Shown: one piece after another, positions 26,385 through 40,300 of the stretch
Position numbering within the stretch: position 1 is the stretch's first letter
How the letters are laid out: each line of letters begins with the position of its first letter
Source: Loxodes magnus
Lineage: Eukaryota; Ciliophora; Karyorelictea; Loxodida; Loxodidae
Reading direction: 5' to 3'
NCBI GenBank assembly: GCA_946699065.1
Contig: CAMPDV010000304.1
Location: 186,001 to 250,000 of the forward strand
DNA: 64,000 nt
Program-made: the position numbers and the translations under genes
The notes under the pieces: generated by a model
The model's input: the letters and a program-made list of their open reading frames with translations, nothing else
What the model was told of the DNA's origin: nothing
Databases searched by the model: none

Positions 26385-29300
26385 ACAGGTACCTGTCTTG
26401 ACGTCCCATAGTCTCACCGTCTAATCATAACTTCCCGATACGATGAACTCTGAATCACTGGATATAGCCACAGATAATACATAACTAGTGTGACCACTCA
26501 TGGTCTTACAGGTACCTGTCTTGACGTCCCATAGTCTCACCGTCTAATCTGCACTTCCCGATACGATGAACTCTGAATCACTGGATATAGCCACAGATAA
26601 TACACAACTAGTGTGACCACTCATGGTCTTACAGGTACCTGTCTTGACGTCCCATAGTCTCACCGTATTATCTCCACTTCCCGATACGATGAACTCTGAA
26701 TCACTGGATATAGCCAAAGATCATACATGACTAGTGTGACCACTCATGGTCTTACAGGTACCTGTCTTGACGTTTCATAGTCTCACCGTATTATCTGCAC
26801 TTCCCGATACGATGAACTCTGAATCACTGGATATAGCCACAGCATATGCAACACCAATGTGACCACTCATGGTCTTACAGGTACCTGTCTTGACGTCCCA
26901 TAGTCTCACCGTTTTATCTACACTTCCCGATACGATGAACTCTGAATCACTGGATATAGCCAAAGATCATACATGACTAGTGTGACCACTCATGGTCTTA
27001 CAGGTACCTGTCTTGACGTTCCATAGTCTCACCGTCTAATCATAACTTCCCGATACGATGAACTCTGAATCACTGGATATAGCCACAGATAATACATAAC
27101 TAGTGTGACCACTCATGGTCTTACAGGTACCTGTCTTGACGTCCCATAGTCTCACCGTCTAATCTGCACTTCCCGATACGATGAACTCTGAATCACTGGA
27201 TATAGCCACAGATAATACACAACTAGTGTGACCACTCATGGTCTTACAGGTACCTGTCTTGACGTCCCATAGTCTCACCGTATTATCTCCACTTCCCGAT
27301 ACGATGAACTCTGAATCACTAGATATAGCCAAAGATCATACATGACTAGTGTGACCACTCATGGTCTTACAGGTACCTGTCTTGACGTTTCATAGTCTCA
27401 CCGTATTATCTCCACTTCCCGATACGATGAACTCTGAATCACTGGATATAACCACAGCATATACATAATGTGTGTGACCACTCATGGTCTTACAGGTACC
27501 TGTCTTGACGTCCCATAGTCTCACCGTCTAATCTGCACTTCCCGATACGATGAACTCTGAATCACTGGATATAGCCACAGATAATACACAACTAGTGTGA
27601 CCACTCATGGTCTTACAGGTACCTGTCTTGACGTCCCATAGTCTCACCGTATTATCTGCACTTCCCGATACGATGAACTCTGAATCACTGGATATAGCCA
27701 CAGCATATGCAACACCAATGTGACCACTCATGGTCTTACAGGTACCTGTCTTGACGTCCCATAGTCTCACCGTCTAATCTGCACTTCCCGATACGATGAA
27801 CTCTGAATCACTGGATATAGCCACAGATAATACACAACTAGTGTGACCACTCATGGTCTTACAGGTACCTGTCTTGACGTCCCATAGTCTCACCGTATAA
27901 TCTGCACTTCCCGATACGATGAACTCTGAATCACTGGATATAGCCACAGCATATACATAACTAGTGTGACCACTCATGGTCTTACAGGTACCTGTCTTGA
28001 CGTCCCATAGTCTCACCGTTTTATCTACACTTCCCGATACGATGAACTCTGAATCACTGGATATAGCCAAAGATCATACATGACTAGTGTGACCACTCAT
28101 GGTCTTACAGGTACCTGTCTTGACGTTCCATAGTCTCACCGTTTTATCTACACTTCCCGATACGATGAACTCTGAATCACTGGATATAGCCACAGATCAT
28201 ACATAACTAGTGTGACCACTCATGGTCTTACAGGTACCTGTCTTGACGTCCCATAGTCTCACCGTCTAATCTGCACTTCCCGATACGATGAACTCTGAAT
28301 CACTGGATATAGCCACAGATAATACACAACTAGTGTGACCACTCATGGTCTTACAGGTACCTGTCTTGACGTTCCATAGTCTCACCGTATAATCTACACT
28401 TCCCGATACGATGAACTCTGAATCACTGGATATAGCCACAGATAATACACAACTAGTGTGACCACTCATGGTCTTACAGGTACCTGTCTTGACGTCCCAT
28501 AGTCTCACCGTCTAATCTGCACTTCCCGATACGATGAACTCGGAATCACTGGATATAGCCACAGATAATACACAACTAGTGTGACCACTCATGGTCTTAC
28601 AGGTACCTGTCTTGACGTCCCATAGTCTCACCGTCTAATCTGCACTTCCCGATACGATGAACTCTGAATCACTGGATATAGCCAAAGATCATACATGACT
28701 AGTGTGACCACTCATGGTCTTACAGGTACCTGTCTTGACGTTCCATAGTCTCACCGTCTTATCTACACTTCCCGATACGATGAACTCTGAATCACTGGAT
28801 ATAGCCACAGCATATGCAACACTAGTGTGACCACTCATGGTCTTACAGGTACCTGTCTTGACGTCCCATAGTCTCACCGTATAATCTACACTTCCCGATA
28901 CGATGAACTCTGAATCACTGGATATAGCCACAGATCATACATAACTAGTGTGACCACTCATGGTCTTACAGGTACCTGTCTTGACGTCCCATAGTCTCAC
29001 CGTCTAATCTGCACTTCCCGATACGATGAACTCTGAATCACTGGATATAGCCACAGATAATACATAATGTGTGTGACCACTCATGGTCTTACAGGTACCT
29101 GTCTTGACGTCCCATAGTCTCACCGTCTAATCATAACTTCCCGATACGATGAACTCTGAATCACTGGATATAGCCACAGATAATACATAACTAGTGTGAC
29201 CACTCATGGTCTTACAGGTACCTGTCTTGACGTCCCATAGTCTCACCGTCTAATCTGCACTTCCCGATACGATGAACTCTGAATCACTGGATATAGCCAC

Positions 29301-29575
29301 AGATAATACACAACTAGTGTGACCACTCATGGTCTTACAGGTACCTGTCTTGACGTCCCATAGTCTCACCGTATAATCTACACTTCCCGATACGATGAAC
29401 TCTGAATCACTGGATATAGCCACAGATCATACATAACTAGTGTGACCACTCATGGTCTTACAGGTACCTGTCTTGACGTCCCATAGTCTCACCGTCTAAT
29501 CTGCACTTCCCGATACGATGAACTCTGAATCACTGGATATAGCCACAGATAATACATAATGTGTGTGACCACTCA
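26379..29575 (-). pseudogene. WD40 array, frame block 3 (26 units)
   Basis: A 3,197-bp block (26 x 123 minus 1) of WD40 units lies between two copies of the same one-base deletion. It is in a third frame relative to its neighbours. It includes TAG-containing units at column 41, TGA at column 23 in the THV and TYV type loops, IGVAYA units near 26.8 and 27.7 kb, and a TSVAYA unit near 28.8 kb. The longest open stretches are about 80-100 codons, so no large protein can be read from it with the standard code. Confidence 0.5.
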
Positions 29576-32500
29576 GGTCTTACAGGTACCTGTCTTGACG
29601 TCCCATAGTCTCACCGTCTAATCATAACTTCCCGATACGATGAACTCTGAATCACTGGATATAGCCACAGATAATACATAACTAGTGTGACCACTCATGG
29701 TCTTACAGGTACCTGTCTTGACGTCCCATAGTCTCACCGTCTAATCTGCACTTCCCGATACGATGAACTCTGAATCACTGGATATAGCCACAGATAATAC
29801 ACAACTAGTGTGACCACTCATGGTCTTACAGGTACCTGTCTTGACGTCCCATAGTCTCACCGTATTATCTCCACTTCCCGATACGATGAACTCTGAATCA
29901 CTGGATATAGCCACAGATAATACACAACTAGTGTGACCACTCATGGTCTTACAGGTACCTGTCTTGACGTCCCATAGTCTCACCGTATTATCTCCACTTC
30001 CCGATACGATGAACTCTGAATCACTGGATATAGCCACAGATAATACACAACTAGTGTGACCACTCATGGTCTTACAGGTACCTGTCTTGACGTCCCATAG
30101 TCTCACCGTATTATCTCCACTTCCCGATACGATGAACTCTGAATCACTGGATATAGCCACAGCATATACATAACTAGTGTGACCACTCATGGTCTTACAG
30201 GTACCTGTCTTGACGTTCCATAGTCTCACCGTCTAATCTGCACTTCCCGATACGATGAACTCTGAATCACTAGATATAGCCAAAGATCATACATGACTAG
30301 TGTGACCACTCATGGTCTTACAGGTACCTGTCTTGACGTCCCATAGTCTCACCGTTTTATCTACACTTCCCGATACGATGAACTCTGAATCACTGGATAT
30401 AGCCACAGATAATACACAACTAGTGTGACCACTCATGGTCTTACAGGTACCTGTCTTGACGTCCCATAGTCTCACCGTCTAATCTACACTTCCCGATACG
30501 ATGAACTCTGAATCACTGGATATAACCACAGATAATACACAACTAGTGTGACCACTCATGGTCTTACAGGTACCTGTCTTGACGTCCCATAGTCTCACCG
30601 TATAATCTGCACTTCCCGATACGATGAACTCTGAATCACTGGATATAGCCACAGCATATACATAACTAGTGTGACCACTCATGATCTTACAGGTACCTGT
30701 CTTGACGTCCCATAGTCTCACCGTATAATCTAAACTTCCCGATACGATGAACTCTGAATCACTGGATATAGCCACAGATAATACACAACTAGTGTGACCA
30801 CTCATGGTCTTACAGGTACCTGTCTTGACGTTCCATAGTCTCACCGTATAATCTGCACTTCCCGATACGATGAACTCTGAATCACTAGATATAGCCAAAG
30901 ATCATACATGACTAGTGTGACCACTCATGGTCTTACAGGTACCTGTCTTGACGTCCCATAGTCTCACCGTTTTATCTACACTTCCCGATACGATGAACTC
31001 TGAATCACTGGATATAGCCACAGCATATACATAACTAGTGTGACCACTCATGGTCTTACAGGTACCTGTCTTGACGTCCCATAGTCTCACCGTATTATCT
31101 CCACTTCCCGATACGATGAACTCTGAATCACTGGATATAGCCACAGCATATACATAACTAGTGTGACCACTCATGGTCTTACAGGTACCTGTCTTGACGT
31201 CCCATAGTCTCACCGTCTAATCTGCACTTCCCGATACGATGAACTCTGAATCACTGGATATAGCCACAGATAATACACAACTAGTGTGACCACTCATGGT
31301 CTTACAGGTACCTGTCTTGACGTCCCATAGTCTCACCGTCTAATCTACACTTCCCGATACGATGAACTCTGAATCACTGGATATAGCCACAGATAATACA
31401 CAACTAGTGTGACCACTCATGGTCTTACAGGTACCTGTCTTGACGTCCCATAGTCTCACCGTATTATCTCCACTTCCCGATACGATGAACTCTGAATCAC
31501 TGGATATAGCCAAAGATCATACATGACTAGTGTGACCACTCATGGTCTTACAGGTACCTGTCTTGACGTTCCATAGTCTCACCGTATAATCTGCACTTCC
31601 CGATACGATGAACTCTGAATCACTGGATATAGCCACAGCATATACAACATTATTGTGACCACTCATGTTCTTACAGGTACCTGTCTTGACGTTTCATAGT
31701 CTCACCGTATTATCTCCACTTCCCGATACGATGAACTCTGAATCACTGGATATAGCCACAGATAATACACAACTAGTGTGACCACTCATGGTCTTACAGG
31801 TACCTGTCTTGACGTCCCATAGTCTCACCGTATTATCTCCACTTCCCGATACGATGAACTCTGAATCACTGGATATAGCCACAGATAATACACAACTAGT
31901 GTGACCACTCATGGTCTTACAGGTACCTGTCTTGATGTCCCATAGTCTCACCGTCTTATCTACACTTCCCGATACGATGAACTCTGAATCACTGGATATA
32001 GCCACAGATAATACATGACTAGTGTGACCACTCATGGTCTTACAGGTACCTGTCTTGACGTCCCATAGTCTCACCGTATTATCTCCACTTCCCGATACGA
32101 TGAACTCTGAATCACTGGATATAGCCAAAGATCATACATGACTAGTGTGACCACTCATGGTCTTACAGGTACCTGTCTTGACGTCCCATAGTCTCACCGT
32201 CTAATCTGCACTTCCCGATACGATGAACTCTGAATCACTGGATATAGCCACAGATAATACACAACTAGTGTGACCACTCATGGTCTTACAGGTACCTGTC
32301 TTGACGTCCCATAGTCTCACCGTCTAATCTGCACTTCCCGATACGATGAACTCTGAATCACTGGATATAGCCACAGATAATACACAACTAGTGTGACCAC
32401 TCATGGTCTTACAGGTACCTGTCTTGACGTCCCATAGTCTCACCGTCTAATCTACACTTCCCGATACGATGAACTCTGAATCACTGGATATAACCACAGA

Positions 32501-33925
32501 TAATACACAACTAGTGTGACCACTCATGGTCTTACAGGTACCTGTCTTGACGTCCCATAGTCTCACCGCCTAATCTGCACTTCCCGATACGATGAACTCT
32601 GAATCACTGGATATAGCCACAGCATATACATAACTAGTGTGACCACTCATGGTCTTACAGGTACCTGTCTTGACGTCCCATAGTCTCACCGTTTTATCTA
32701 CACTTCCCGATACGATGAACTCTGAATCACTGGATATAGCCACAGCATATAGATAACTAGTGTGACCACTCATGGTCTTACAGGTACCTGTCTTGACGTC
32801 CCATAGTCTCACCGTCTAATCTGCACTTCCCGATACGATGAACTCGGAATCACTGGATATAGCCACAGATAATACACAACTAGTGTGACCACTCATGGTC
32901 TTACAGGTACCTGTCTTGACGTCCCATAGTCTCACCGTCTAATCTGCACTTCCCGATACGATGAACTCTGAATCACTGGATATAGCCACAGAGGATAAAT
33001 AACTAGTGTGACCACTCATGTTCTTACAGGTACCTGTCTTGACGTCCCATAGTCTCACCGTCTAATCTGCACTTCCCGATACGATGAACTCTGAATCACT
33101 GGATATAACCACAGATAATACATAATGTGTGTGACCACTCATGGTCTTACAGGTACCTGTCTTGACGTCCCATAGTCTCACCGTATAATCTACACTTCCC
33201 GATACGATGAACTCTGAATCACTGGATATAGCCACAGCATATACACAACTAGTGTGACCACTCATGGTCTTACAGGTACCTGTCTTGACGTCCCATAGTC
33301 TCACCGTATTATCTCCACTTCCCGATACGATGAACTCTGAATCACTGGATATAGCCACAGATAATACATAATGTGTGTGACCACTCATGGTCTTACAGGT
33401 ACCTGTCTTGACGTCCCATAGTCTCACCGTCTAATCATAACTTCCCGATACGATGAACTCTGAATCACTGGATATAGCCACAGATAATACATAATGTGTG
33501 TGACCACTCATGGTCTTACAGGTACCTGTCTTGACGTCCCATAGTCTCACCGTCTAATCATAACTTCCCGATACGATGAACTCTGAATCACTGGATATAG
33601 CCACAGCATATACATAACTAGTGTGACCACTCATGGTCTTACAGGTACCTGTCTTGACGTTCCATAGTCTCACCGTATAATCTGCACTTCCCGATACGAT
33701 GAACTCTGAATCACTGGATATAGCCACAGATAATACACAACTAGTGTGACCACTCATGGTCTTACAGGTACCTGTCTTGACGTCCCATAGTCTCACCGTC
33801 TAATCTGCACTTCCCGATACGATGAACTCTGAATCACTGGATATAGCCACAGATAATACACAACTAGTGTGACCACTCATGGTCTTACAGGTACCTGTCT
33901 TGACGTCCCATAGTCTCACCGTCTA
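27720..33925 (-). repeat. 6.2-kb segmental duplication, left copy
   Basis: The order of variant units matches 35468-41673 at a constant offset of 7,748 bp, which is 63 units minus the one-base deletion carried inside. The shared rare variants include the column-41 to column-39 order, the TSVAYA unit and the frame-breaking deletion at 29575. The copies differ at about 31.22-31.64 kb, where this copy has TAG and TGA codons and the other is open, and at two units near 32.8-33.0 kb. Edges are approximate because adjoining units are alike. Confidence 0.8.
29569..29581 (-). other. One-base deletion, frame break (copy 2 of 3)
   Basis: Same actcaggtc change as at 26378. The spacing to copy 1 is 3,197 bp, or 26 units minus one base. 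A near-identical unit at 29060-29080 does not have the deletion. Confidence 0.85.
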
Positions 33926-36900
33926 ATCTACACTTCCCGATACGATGAACTCTGAATCACTGGATATAGCCACAGCATATACATAATTAGTGTGACCACT
34001 CATGGTCTTACAGGTACCTGTCTTGACGTCCCATAGTCTCACCGTCTTATCTACACTTCCCGATACGATGAACTCTGAATCACTGGATATAGCCACAGCA
34101 TATGCAACACCAATGTGACCACTCATGGTCTTACAGGTACCTGTCTTGACGTCCCATAGTCTCACCGTATAATCTGCACTTCCCGATACGATGAACTCTG
34201 AATCACTGGATATAGCCACAGATAATACACAACTAGTGTGACCACTCATGGTCTTACAGGTACCTGTCTTGACGTCCCATAGTCTCACCGTCTAATCTGC
34301 ACTTCCCGATACGATGAACTCTGAATCACTGGATATAGCCACAGATAATACACAACTAGTGTGACCACTCATGGTCTTACAGGTACCTGTCTTGACGTCC
34401 CATAGTCTCACCGTATTATCTGCACTTCCCGATACGATGAACTCTGAATCACTGGATATAGCCACAGCATATACATAATTAGTGTGACCACTCATGGTCT
34501 TACAGGTACCTGTCTTGACGTCCCATAGTCTCACCGTCTTATCTACACTTCCCGATACGATGAACTCTGAATCACTGGATATAGCCACAGCATATGCAAC
34601 ACCAATGTGACCACTCATGGTCTTACAGGTACCTGTCTTGACGTCCCATAGTCTCACCGTATAATCTACACTTCCCGATACGATGAACTCTGAATCACTG
34701 GATATAGCCACAGCATATACACAACTAGTGTGACCACTCATGGTCTTACAGGTACCTGTCTTGACGTCCCATAGTCTCACCGTATAATCTCTACTTCCCG
34801 ATACGATGAACTCTGAATCACTAGATATAGCCAAAGATCATACATGACTAGTGTGACCACTCATGGTCTTACAGGTACCTGTCTTGACGTTCCATAGTCT
34901 CACCGTATAATCTGCACTTCCCGATACGATGAACTCTGAATCACTGGATATAGCCACAGCATATACATAACTAGTGTGACCACTCATGGTCTTACAGGTA
35001 CCTGTCTTGACGTCCCATAGTCTCACCGTCTAATCTACACTTCCCGATACGATGAACTCTGAATCACTAGATATAGCCAAAGATCATACATGACTAGTGT
35101 GACCACTCATGGTCTTACAGGTACCTGTCTTGACGTTTCATAGTCTCACCGTATTATCTCCACTTCCCGATACGATGAACTCTGAATCACTGGATATAGC
35201 CACAGATCATACATAACTAGTGTGACCACTCATGGTCTTACAGGTACCTGTCTTGACGTCCCATAGTCTCACCGTATTATCTGCACTTCCCGATACGATG
35301 AACTCTGAATCACTGGATATAGCCACAGATAATACACAACTAGTGTGACCACTCATGGTCTTACAGGTACCTGTCTTGACGTCCCATAGTCTCACCGTAT
35401 TATCTGCACTTCCCGATACGATGAACTCTGAATCACTGGATATAGCCACAGATAATACACAACTAGTGTGACCACTCATGGTCTTACAGGTACCTGTCTT
35501 GACGTCCCATAGTCTCACCGTCTAATCTGCACTTCCCGATACGATGAACTCTGAATCACTGGATATAGCCACAGATAATACACAACTAGTGTGACCACTC
35601 ATGGTCTTACAGGTACCTGTCTTGACGTCCCATAGTCTCACCGTATAATCTGCACTTCCCGATACGATGAACTCTGAATCACTGGATATAGCCACAGCAT
35701 ATACATAACTAGTGTGACCACTCATGGTCTTACAGGTACCTGTCTTGACGTCCCATAGTCTCACCGTTTTATCTACACTTCCCGATACGATGAACTCTGA
35801 ATCACTGGATATAGCCAAAGATCATACATGACTAGTGTGACCACTCATGGTCTTACAGGTACCTGTCTTGACGTTCCATAGTCTCACCGTTTTATCTACA
35901 CTTCCCGATACGATGAACTCTGAATCACTGGATATAGCCACAGATCATACATAACTAGTGTGACCACTCATGGTCTTACAGGTACCTGTCTTGACGTCCC
36001 ATAGTCTCACCGTCTAATCTGCACTTCCCGATACGATGAACTCTGAATCACTGGATATAGCCACAGATAATACACAACTAGTGTGACCACTCATGGTCTT
36101 ACAGGTACCTGTCTTGACGTTCCATAGTCTCACCGTATAATCTACACTTCCCGATACGATGAACTCTGAATCACTGGATATAGCCACAGATAATACACAA
36201 CTAGTGTGACCACTCATGGTCTTACAGGTACCTGTCTTGACGTCCCATAGTCTCACCGTCTAATCTGCACTTCCCGATACGATGAACTCGGAATCACTGG
36301 ATATAGCCACAGATAATACACAACTAGTGTGACCACTCATGGTCTTACAGGTACCTGTCTTGACGTCCCATAGTCTCACCGTCTAATCTGCACTTCCCGA
36401 TACGATGAACTCTGAATCACTGGATATAGCCAAAGATCATACATGACTAGTGTGACCACTCATGGTCTTACAGGTACCTGTCTTGACGTTCCATAGTCTC
36501 ACCGTCTTATCTACACTTCCCGATACGATGAACTCTGAATCACTGGATATAGCCACAGCATATGCAACACTAGTGTGACCACTCATGGTCTTACAGGTAC
36601 CTGTCTTGACGTCCCATAGTCTCACCGTATAATCTACACTTCCCGATACGATGAACTCTGAATCACTGGATATAGCCACAGATCATACATAACTAGTGTG
36701 ACCACTCATGGTCTTACAGGTACCTGTCTTGACGTCCCATAGTCTCACCGTCTAATCTGCACTTCCCGATACGATGAACTCTGAATCACTGGATATAGCC
36801 ACAGATAATACATAATGTGTGTGACCACTCATGGTCTTACAGGTACCTGTCTTGACGTCCCATAGTCTCACCGTCTAATCATAACTTCCCGATACGATGA

Positions 36901-37323
36901 ACTCTGAATCACTGGATATAGCCACAGATAATACATAACTAGTGTGACCACTCATGGTCTTACAGGTACCTGTCTTGACGTCCCATAGTCTCACCGTCTA
37001 ATCTGCACTTCCCGATACGATGAACTCTGAATCACTGGATATAGCCACAGATAATACACAACTAGTGTGACCACTCATGGTCTTACAGGTACCTGTCTTG
37101 ACGTCCCATAGTCTCACCGTATAATCTACACTTCCCGATACGATGAACTCTGAATCACTGGATATAGCCACAGATCATACATAACTAGTGTGACCACTCA
37201 TGGTCTTACAGGTACCTGTCTTGACGTCCCATAGTCTCACCGTATTATCTGCACTTCCCGATACGATGAACTCTGAATCACTGGATATAGCCACAGATAA
37301 TACATAATGTGTGTGACCACTCA
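29576..37323 (-). pseudogene. WD40 array, frame block 2 (63 units)
   Basis: A 7,748-bp block of 63 WD40 units lies between two copies of the same one-base deletion. Its length is 63 x 123 minus 1, and it is shifted by one base relative to the blocks on either side. It contains most of the left copy of the 6.2-kb segmental duplication and the start of the right copy. Stops are at columns 41, 23 and 5. IGVAYA-type units near 34.1 and 34.6 kb mark its upper part. The amplified frame-breaking deletion at both borders suggests the reading frame was not under strong selection here when the block was copied. Confidence 0.5.
34292..34834 (-). CDS. Open WD40 stretch with IGVAYA loop, 180 codons
   Basis: Four and a half blades (RDY, VDY, VDK, ADN, AD) with the loop HIGVAYAVA, which is restricted to about 23-35 kb. 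It lies in the 1.5-kb interval between the two copies of the 6.2-kb duplication and is partly repeated within itself at 33923-34288. Confidence 0.4.
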   Translation of the reverse strand: MAISSDSEFIVSGSRDYTVRLWDVKTGTCKTMSGHTSCVYAVAISSDSEFIVSGSVDYTVRLWDVKTGTCKTMSGHIGVAYAVAISSDSEFIVSGSVDKTVRLWDVKTGTCKTMSGHTNYVYAVAISSDSEFIVSGSADNTVRLWDVKTGTCKTMSGHTSCVLSVAISSDSEFIVSGSAD

Positions 37324-40300
37324 GGTCTTACAGGTACCTGTCTTGACGTCCCATAGTCTCACCGTCTAATCATAACTTCCCGATACGATGAACTCTGAAT
37401 CACTGGATATAGCCACAGATAATACATAACTAGTGTGACCACTCATGGTCTTACAGGTACCTGTCTTGACGTCCCATAGTCTCACCGTCTAATCTGCACT
37501 TCCCGATACGATGAACTCTGAATCACTGGATATAGCCACAGATAATACACAACTAGTGTGACCACTCATGGTCTTACAGGTACCTGTCTTGACGTCCCAT
37601 AGTCTCACCGTATTATCTCCACTTCCCGATACGATGAACTCTGAATCACTGGATATAGCCACAGATAATACACAACTAGTGTGACCACTCATGGTCTTAC
37701 AGGTACCTGTCTTGACGTCCCATAGTCTCACCGTATTATCTCCACTTCCCGATACGATGAACTCTGAATCACTGGATATAGCCACAGATAATACACAACT
37801 AGTGTGACCACTCATGGTCTTACAGGTACCTGTCTTGACGTCCCATAGTCTCACCGTATTATCTCCACTTCCCGATACGATGAACTCTGAATCACTGGAT
37901 ATAGCCACAGCATATACATAACTAGTGTGACCACTCATGGTCTTACAGGTACCTGTCTTGACGTTCCATAGTCTCACCGTCTAATCTGCACTTCCCGATA
38001 CGATGAACTCTGAATCACTAGATATAGCCAAAGATCATACATGACTAGTGTGACCACTCATGGTCTTACAGGTACCTGTCTTGACGTCCCATAGTCTCAC
38101 CGTTTTATCTACACTTCCCGATACGATGAACTCTGAATCACTGGATATAGCCACAGATAATACACAACTAGTGTGACCACTCATGGTCTTACAGGTACCT
38201 GTCTTGACGTCCCATAGTCTCACCGTCTAATCTACACTTCCCGATACGATGAACTCTGAATCACTGGATATAACCACAGATAATACACAACTAGTGTGAC
38301 CACTCATGGTCTTACAGGTACCTGTCTTGACGTCCCATAGTCTCACCGTATAATCTGCACTTCCCGATACGATGAACTCTGAATCACTGGATATAGCCAC
38401 AGCATATACATAACTAGTGTGACCACTCATGATCTTACAGGTACCTGTCTTGACGTCCCATAGTCTCACCGTATAATCTAAACTTCCCGATACGATGAAC
38501 TCTGAATCACTGGATATAGCCACAGATAATACACAACTAGTGTGACCACTCATGGTCTTACAGGTACCTGTCTTGACGTTCCATAGTCTCACCGTATAAT
38601 CTGCACTTCCCGATACGATGAACTCTGAATCACTAGATATAGCCAAAGATCATACATGACTAGTGTGACCACTCATGGTCTTACAGGTACCTGTCTTGAC
38701 GTCCCATAGTCTCACCGTTTTATCTACACTTCCCGATACGATGAACTCTGAATCACTGGATATAGCCACAGCATATAGATAACTAGTGTGACCACTCATG
38801 GTCTTACAGGTACCTGTCTTGACGTCCCATAGTCTCACCGTATTATCTCCACTTCCCGATACGATGAACTCTGAATCACTGGATATAGCCACAGCATATA
38901 CATAACTAGTGTGACCACTCATGGTCTTACAGGTACCTGTCTTGACGTCCCATAGTCTCACCGTCTAATCTGCACTTCCCGATACGATGAACTCTGAATC
39001 ACTGGATATAGCCACAGATAATACACAACTAGTGTGACCACTCATGGTCTTACAGGTACCTGTCTTGACGTCCCATAGTCTCACCGTATTATCTCCACTT
39101 CCCGATACGATGAACTCTGAATCACTGGATATAGCCACAGATAATACACAACTAGTGTGACCACTCATGGTCTTACAGGTACCTGTCTTGACGTCCCATA
39201 GTCTCACCGTATTATCTGCACTTCCCGATACGATGAACTCTGAATCACTGGATATAGCCACAGATAATACACAACTAGTGTGACCACTCATGGTCTTACA
39301 GGTACCTGTCTTGACGTCCCATAGTCTCACCGTATTATCTGCACTTCCCGATACGATGAACTCTGAATCACTGGATATAGCCACAGCATATACAACATTA
39401 TTGTGACCACTCATGTTCTTACAGGTACCTGTCTTGACGTTTCATAGTCTCACCGTATTATCTCCACTTCCCGATACGATGAACTCTGAATCACTGGATA
39501 TAGCCACAGATAATACACAACTAGTGTGACCACTCATGGTCTTACAGGTACCTGTCTTGACGTCCCATAGTCTCACCGTATTATCTCCACTTCCCGATAC
39601 GATGAACTCTGAATCACTGGATATAGCCACAGATAATACACAACTAGTGTGACCACTCATGGTCTTACAGGTACCTGTCTTGATGTCCCATAGTCTCACC
39701 GTCTTATCTACACTTCCCGATACGATGAACTCTGAATCACTGGATATAGCCACAGATAATACATGACTAGTGTGACCACTCATGGTCTTACAGGTACCTG
39801 TCTTGACGTCCCATAGTCTCACCGTATTATCTCCACTTCCCGATACGATGAACTCTGAATCACTGGATATAGCCAAAGATCATACATGACTAGTGTGACC
39901 ACTCATGGTCTTACAGGTACCTGTCTTGACGTCCCATAGTCTCACCGTCTAATCTGCACTTCCCGATACGATGAACTCTGAATCACTGGATATAGCCACA
40001 GATAATACACAACTAGTGTGACCACTCATGGTCTTACAGGTACCTGTCTTGACGTCCCATAGTCTCACCGTCTAATCTGCACTTCCCGATACGATGAACT
40101 CTGAATCACTGGATATAGCCACAGATAATACACAACTAGTGTGACCACTCATGGTCTTACAGGTACCTGTCTTGACGTCCCATAGTCTCACCGTCTAATC
40201 TACACTTCCCGATACGATGAACTCTGAATCACTGGATATAACCACAGATAATACACAACTAGTGTGACCACTCATGGTCTTACAGGTACCTGTCTTGACG

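Noticed and set aside
32985-33000. A small insertion at the cagaggataaat unit
   Set aside because: The unit has normal length; these are substitutions in the loop at columns 22-25.
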